19,138 nucleotides of DNA from Hyphococcus sp. (GTDB lineage: Bacteria; Pseudomonadota; Alphaproteobacteria; Caulobacterales; Parvularculaceae). The notes under the pieces are model-generated. The model searched no databases and was not told the origin of the DNA. It was given only the letters and a program-made list of their open reading frames with translations. Within the stretch, counting starts at the first letter, position 1. The number at the start of each line of letters is the position of its first letter. The DNA is taken from the NCBI GenBank assembly GCA_021604585.1, contig BQJG01000062.1, positions 1-19,138 on the forward strand. The letters are read 5' to 3'. A program made the position numbers and the translations under genes. Shown here one piece after another: positions 16,163 to 19,138 of the stretch.

Positions 16163-17427
16163 GCGACGATTCTGTCTTTGCGGAAATGGAGCAGCTCGCG
16201 ATGAAAGCGCGCACCGCCGCGCGCGCCATGGCGGCGGCGACAACGTCGCAAAAAAACAAAGCTCTGACTAAAGCCGCAGCGCTGGTCCGCGAGCGCGCCG
16301 GATATGTTCTTGAGATCAATACCATCGAACTTTCTGGAGCGAAAGCGCGTGGAAAGGATGCGGCGTTCATTGAGCGTATGACGCTCAATGCCGAGCGGGT
16401 TGAAAGTATTGCCTTGGCGCTGGAGGATATCGCTCTGCTCGATGATCCCGTTGGCGCATCCATCAAAAAGTGGACCCGGCCTAACGGTCTGGAGATTGAA
16501 CGCGTCCGGACACCGATTGGCGTGATCGCCATTATTTATGAGAGCCGCCCCAATGTCACGGTGGATGCTGCAGCGATAGCCGTGAAGGCAGGCAACGCCG
16601 TTATTCTTCGCGGCGGGTCAGAATGCGTCAAAACCTCGAAAGCGTTGTTTGACTGTTTTCGTGAGGCTCTCGGCGTTGCAGGGCTTCCTGATCGTGCTGC
16701 GCAGTTTGTCAAGACCACAGACCGCGAGGCCGTCGGCGCACTGCTGACGGGGCTCGGCGGTAAGATCGATTTGCTTATTCCGCGCGGCGGGAAGTCACTG
16801 GTCGCGCGTGTTCAGGCAGAGGCGCGTGTTCCCGTCCTCTCGCATCTCGATGGTATTTGCCATGTCTATATCGACCGGGATGCGGATTTGAAAAAAGCGG
16901 TTGAGATTGCCGTCAATTCCAAAATGCGGCGAACGGGCGTTTGCGGCGCGATGGAGACGCTGCTGATTGATCGAGCTATCGTCGAACTAGCCTGGCCGCC
17001 AATTGAGCAGGCGTTGCGAAAATTGAACTGTGAATTGCGCGGCGATGAAGCATTGCGTGCGATTGATCCGAATGTTACGCCTGCAAGCGAAGAAGATTTT
17101 CAAACAGAATATCTTGCGCCAATTCTTTCGGTGGCGGTTGTGGACGGCGTCGCAGGTGCCATTGAACATATCGCGAAATTCTCGTCTTCACACACAGAGT
17201 CCATAGTAACGGAGAACGAAGAAACGGCGCGGCGGTTTCTCGCTGAAGTCGACAGCGCGATTGTCATGCACAACGCCTCGACACAGTTTGCGGATGGCGG
17301 GGAGTTTGGCCTCGGCGCGGAGATCGGCATCGCCACAGGCCGGCTGCATGCGCGAGGGCCGGCCGGCGTCGAAGAACTGACGACCTATAAGAATGTGGTG
17401 CGTGGAACCGGGCAGGTGCGGCCTTAG
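16159..17427 (+). CDS. proA: Glutamate-5-semialdehyde dehydrogenase (gamma-glutamyl phosphate reductase)
   Basis: The 422-residue NADPH enzyme of the aldehyde-dehydrogenase superfamily has the usual family length. Visible signatures: RTPIGVIAIIYESRPNVTVD near 117, AGNAVILRGGSE near 144, IDLLIPRGGKSL near 203, and the catalytic cysteine C262 in NSKMRRTGVCGAMETLL. It reduces glutamyl phosphate to glutamate semialdehyde, which cyclises toward proline. Its ATG overlaps the proB stop, which fits coupled translation and the known channeling of the labile intermediate between ProB and ProA. The last genes of this kind in other alphaproteobacteria often lie near obgE and nadD. Here hom precedes the pair instead. 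No intrinsic terminator with a T-tract was seen in the 134 bp that follow. Confidence 0.96.
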   Translation: MSDDSVFAEMEQLAMKARTAARAMAAATTSQKNKALTKAAALVRERAGYVLEINTIELSGAKARGKDAAFIERMTLNAERVESIALALEDIALLDDPVGASIKKWTRPNGLEIERVRTPIGVIAIIYESRPNVTVDAAAIAVKAGNAVILRGGSECVKTSKALFDCFREALGVAGLPDRAAQFVKTTDREAVGALLTGLGGKIDLLIPRGGKSLVARVQAEARVPVLSHLDGICHVYIDRDADLKKAVEIAVNSKMRRTGVCGAMETLLIDRAIVELAWPPIEQALRKLNCELRGDEALRAIDPNVTPASEEDFQTEYLAPILSVAVVDGVAGAIEHIAKFSSSHTESIVTENEETARRFLAEVDSAIVMHNASTQFADGGEFGLGAEIGIATGRLHARGPAGVEELTTYKNVVRGTGQVRP

Positions 17428-17561
17428 ATTCTCGAAATGACCTCTGGCTGATCTTTTAACAAACCGGACCATCCTGTGACGCCAGACACAGCAGCATTTT
17501 CAGACATCTCTATGGTTAACACATCAGGACGAAACGCCCTGACCAACCGAGGAGAGAGAAA

Positions 17562-17972
17562 ATGACCAACCAGATATTTAAAGCCAGCGCTTTCGCTTTC
17601 GCCGCCGCAGTCGCCATGACCGGCTTCGCCAACGCTCAGGAGGCTTCGTTTGACAACGCTTCCTTGATGCAGACCATCAATGCTGACCTTGACCAGCAAA
17701 ACGAGAAATTCACCCTTGCCGTTTTGGACCGCGCCGACGCAGGTGTTCAAGCGCGCCTCGCCAAGATCGACAATGTCTTTGAGCCAGTCGCAGAGCCACA
17801 GGATTTCGACTTCACGGCCGCCACTGCTGATACAGGCGCCAAGCTGGAATTTGTTGCGATGTCTTCTGCGGAGTTCGAGATCTCCAAGAAAACCGCCAAT
17901 ATCGAGAACCCATTCGAGCCGCGCTTGCCGATGGCGCCCGTCATGATCGCGATCGACGGCGGCCAGTACTAG
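17562..17972 (+). CDS. Small secreted protein of unknown function
   Basis: The 136-residue protein has a clear Sec signal peptide: K7, a hydrophobic stretch at about 8-22, and cleavage predicted after ANA at 25. The mature part is about 111 residues, acidic, without cysteine. It carries two similar short motifs: KIDNVFEP (68-75) and NIENPFEP (113-120). A strong ribosome-binding site (GGAGAG, purine-rich) precedes the ATG. Codons favour C-ending and G-ending forms (GAC, AAC, ATC, CGC, CAG, GAG) more than in the neighbouring genes, which suggests high expression. I recognise no family and assign no function. It stands alone between proA and the ilv leader. Confidence 0.8.
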   Translation: MTNQIFKASAFAFAAAVAMTGFANAQEASFDNASLMQTINADLDQQNEKFTLAVLDRADAGVQARLAKIDNVFEPVAEPQDFDFTAATADTGAKLEFVAMSSAEFEISKKTANIENPFEPRLPMAPVMIAIDGGQY

Positions 17973-18115
17973 GACTTGCGATCTCTCTTCTCAGCGGTGC
18001 GCCATAGACGAACCATATGTTCAAGCGCGCCGCTTTCGGGAGGCTGACTTCGCAAGCGCCTTTCAGCCGGGCGAACCCGAAAAACATCAAATAATCAATT
18101 CCCTATACTGTTTGA

Positions 18116-18245
18116 CGGTGGCTCCATCTCGCCACTAAAGGTCCGACCGCTATTCGACCTATTCTAACCTCACGACATAATCTGCTATTCAACCGGCTGC
18201 CCTGAGTGCCGTTAACGAAAAAGATGCCGGGATTCGGCGTTTTTT
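18116..18245 (+). ncRNA. Possible structured small RNA
   Basis: The 341-bp gap 17973-18313 holds no credible gene. Within it a good -10 box, TATACT (18104-18109), would start a transcript near 18116. It would contain hairpins GTGGC/GCCAC (18118-18135), AGGTC/GACCT (18139-18160) and CGGC/GCCG with AA/TT extension (18191-18213), and end at the T-rich terminator at 18218-18245, giving about 130 bases. No good -35 was found, and I recognise no known RNA family. It may equally be the 3' tail of the upstream mRNA. A further hairpin, GGCTGA/TCAGCC (18042-18068), lies outside this stretch. Confidence 0.3.
18218..18245 (+). terminator. Intrinsic terminator
   Basis: GCCG (18226-18229) pairs with CGGC (18235-18238) across a GGATT loop. 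The stem extends through GT wobbles and A-T pairs, since an AAAAAGAT run on the left faces GTTTTTT on the right. The T-run at 18240-18245 makes a good plus-strand terminator, and the A-run would serve the minus strand. It separates whatever is transcribed from the left from the ilv leader. Confidence 0.7.
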
Positions 18246-18313
18246 GCTTGTTTGTTAATAGGGGCGTGTTGTAAGGCCATATTGCGCCGCAAAATGGCGC
18301 GACATGGTGAACA

Positions 18314-18457
18314 ATGCGGGTTTTGGCGGATATCGGTTTCAAGGGAGAGGGCGCGGCAGCAGTCGTGGACCCTGTGCTTATGGCAATCAGCCTCCTTCTC
18401 GTGGTGGTACTCCTTATTAGCCCCATTCGGGGAGCGGCCATGGAGCCCGCGCGCTAA
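18314..18457 (+). CDS. ilvL: ilv leader peptide (attenuator peptide)
   Basis: The 47-codon reading frame contains nine consecutive branched-chain codons, LLLVVVLLI (18392-18418), within AISLLLVVVLLISPIRGAA. Layout and wording resemble the E. coli IlvL peptide (IS..., Val/Ile run, P, GAA). It ends at TAA, 91 bases before ilvD. The ATG at 18314 has GGTGA ending three bases upstream, which fits the 3' part of the Shine-Dalgarno consensus. A shorter form from the ATG at 18380 (25 codons) has no ribosome-binding site but has the length of known leaders. Shortage of charged Leu, Val or Ile tRNA would stall the ribosome in the run. The peptide itself probably has no function. Confidence 0.85.
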   Translation: MRVLADIGFKGEGAAAVVDPVLMAISLLLVVVLLISPIRGAAMEPAR

Positions 18458-18490
18458 CGCAGCAGCACGGACCTTCAGACACCCGCTCCC
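18421..18490 (+). promoter_or_regulatory. ilv antiterminator pairing and early hairpin
   Basis: GGGAGCGG (18430-18437) is a perfect 8-base complement of CCGCTCCC (18483-18490), which is also the left arm of the terminator. The same region starts with an early hairpin CCCC-ATTC-GGGG (18421-18432) directly after the Leu/Val/Ile codons. A ribosome stalled in the run leaves 18430-18437 free to pair downstream (read-through). One that reaches the stop at 18455-18457 covers it, so the terminator forms. This is the standard attenuation logic, deduced from base pairing only. Confidence 0.72.
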
Positions 18491-18509
18491 GAAAGGAAGC
18501 GGGTTTTTT
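18482..18509 (+). terminator. ilv attenuator terminator
   Basis: CCCGCTCCC (18482-18490) pairs with GGAAGCGGG (18495-18503) with a single C-A mismatch across a GAAA tetraloop, followed by six T residues (18504-18509). It lies between the leader peptide stop and ilvD, 39 bases before the ilvD start, as expected for an attenuator. Confidence 0.9.
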
Positions 18510-18548
18510 AATGTCTGAGGGTTCGTTCAGGAAAGTTTGAACGGACAA

Positions 18549-19138
18549 ATGACAGCGAAAAGATCAGACGCAATTACCAAAGGCCCGGCCAAGGCGCCGG
18601 CGCGAGCCATGTTGCGCGCCGCTGGATACGACGACAAAGATCTCGCACAACCAATGATCGCGGTGGTCAACACCTGGTCGACGGTGACGCCCTGCAACAT
18701 GCATCTCGACAAATTGGCCGAGCCGGTGCGCGAAGGATTGCGTGCGGGCGGGGCCACGCCGATCGACTTTAACACCATCGTTGTATCTGACGGCATCACC
18801 ATGGGCGGTGAGGGGATGCGCGCGTCGTTGATCTCGCGCGAAGTCATCGCCGACTCGATTGAACTCGCTGTGCGCGGTCATTCGCTTGACGCCGCGGTCA
18901 TTCTGGTGGGTTGCGACAAGACCTTGCCGGCCGCCGCCATGGCTTTGGCGCGGATGGATATTCCCGGTGTTATTTTTTATGGCGGCACAATCATGCCCGG
19001 CCACTGCAAAATCGGTGGTGAAGATAAAGACCTCTCCATTCAGGACGTGTTCGAGGCGGTCGGCGCTCACGCCATGGGCAAGATCGACGATTCTGAACTC
19101 GACACGATTGAGCGCGCGGCGTGTCCCGGCGCTGGCGC
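18549..19138 (+). CDS. ilvD: Dihydroxy-acid dehydratase, 3' end missing
   Basis: 196 residues are visible of a family with about 560-615, and the frame is open to the window edge. The protein begins with the IlvD pattern ITKGPAKAPARAMLRAAGY and continues with VNTWSTVTPCNMHL (C49), VVSDGITMGGEGMR (Mg-site D81), VGCDKTLPAAA (C122, D123, K124) and ERAACPGAG (C192). The three cysteines are the expected iron-sulfur ligands. It dehydrates dihydroxy-isovalerate and dihydroxy-methylvalerate, the shared last-but-one step of valine and isoleucine synthesis. The ATG at 18549 is the conventional start, but its ribosome-binding site is poor. An in-frame TTG at 18537 has AGGA four bases ahead and would add four residues. 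It is controlled by the attenuator just upstream. Confidence 0.95.
   Translation, partial: MTAKRSDAITKGPAKAPARAMLRAAGYDDKDLAQPMIAVVNTWSTVTPCNMHLDKLAEPVREGLRAGGATPIDFNTIVVSDGITMGGEGMRASLISREVIADSIELAVRGHSLDAAVILVGCDKTLPAAAMALARMDIPGVIFYGGTIMPGHCKIGGEDKDLSIQDVFEAVGAHAMGKIDDSELDTIERAACPGAG

Noticed and set aside
18103..18441. A 112-codon minus-strand open frame over the ncRNA candidate and ilv leader
   Set aside because: It crosses a terminator and is opposite the leader peptide, with no domain or conserved pattern.
18252..18518. An 88-codon open frame across the ilv leader
   Set aside because: It runs through the terminator hairpin in a different frame from the Leu/Val/Ile run and encodes an unremarkable Trp/Arg-rich string.
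1..19138. Search by eye for CRISPR arrays, tRNA genes, insertion sequences or phage genes
   Set aside because: No regularly spaced repeats, no cloverleaf with a CCA-type end, no transposase or integrase sequence and no terminal inverted repeats were seen. The window appears free of mobile elements.

Overview
The window comes from a bacterial chromosome of moderate GC, most likely an alphaproteobacterium. This rests on protein style (glutamate synthase, AlaC-type transaminase, TTC38-like protein, IlvD) and on GANTC sites in an upstream region. I cannot name the genus from sequence alone. Parvularculales, Caulobacterales and their relatives are guesses only. No rRNA, tRNA, CRISPR array, transposase or phage gene was seen. 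The window reads as stable amino-acid biosynthesis plus a short accessory stretch.

Layout. (1) 1-5270: the 3' nine-tenths of gltB, then an alanine transaminase gene (alaC). The two are separated by a strong stem-loop and concern glutamate and alanine nitrogen metabolism. (2) 5286-7407: an AraC-family regulator followed 16 bp later by a SulP anion transporter with no STAS domain. (3) 7449-8798, minus strand: a TTC38-like TPR protein. It is convergent with the transporter and divergent from a TetR regulator across a 237-bp region crowded with inverted repeats. (4) 9036-11445: the TetR regulator and a lipoprotein-type formylglycine sulfatase. (5) 11514-17427: a promoter, a SAM-I (S-box) riboswitch with a ribosome-binding-site-sequestering platform, then metX-metB-hom-proB-proA packed tightly (4-bp, 10-bp and 4-bp overlaps, and one 9-bp gap). 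(6) 17562-17972: a small secreted protein of unknown function. (7) 17973-18313: a gap with a possible structured small RNA and a good terminator. (8) 18314-19138: a branched-chain leader peptide with nine consecutive Leu/Val/Ile codons, a terminator/antiterminator pair, and the start of ilvD, which runs off the window.

How the parts work together. Hom makes homoserine, MetX acylates it, and MetB condenses the ester with cysteine. The MetB resembles the E. coli enzyme closely enough to suggest a succinyl route. The first gene of this operon has its ribosome-binding site in an 11-bp stem. The 5' arm of that stem can instead pair with the 3' edge of the SAM aptamer, so SAM should switch off translation. 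ProB and ProA (glutamate to glutamate semialdehyde) sit in the same apparent transcript, an unusual methionine-proline coupling. ilvD appears to be controlled by classical ribosome-mediated attenuation. Two different RNA-based feedback systems, one reading SAM and one reading charged branched-chain tRNAs, therefore lie within 7 kb. These two leaders are the strongest finds here. Neither is protein-coding in the usual sense, and a gene finder would miss both.
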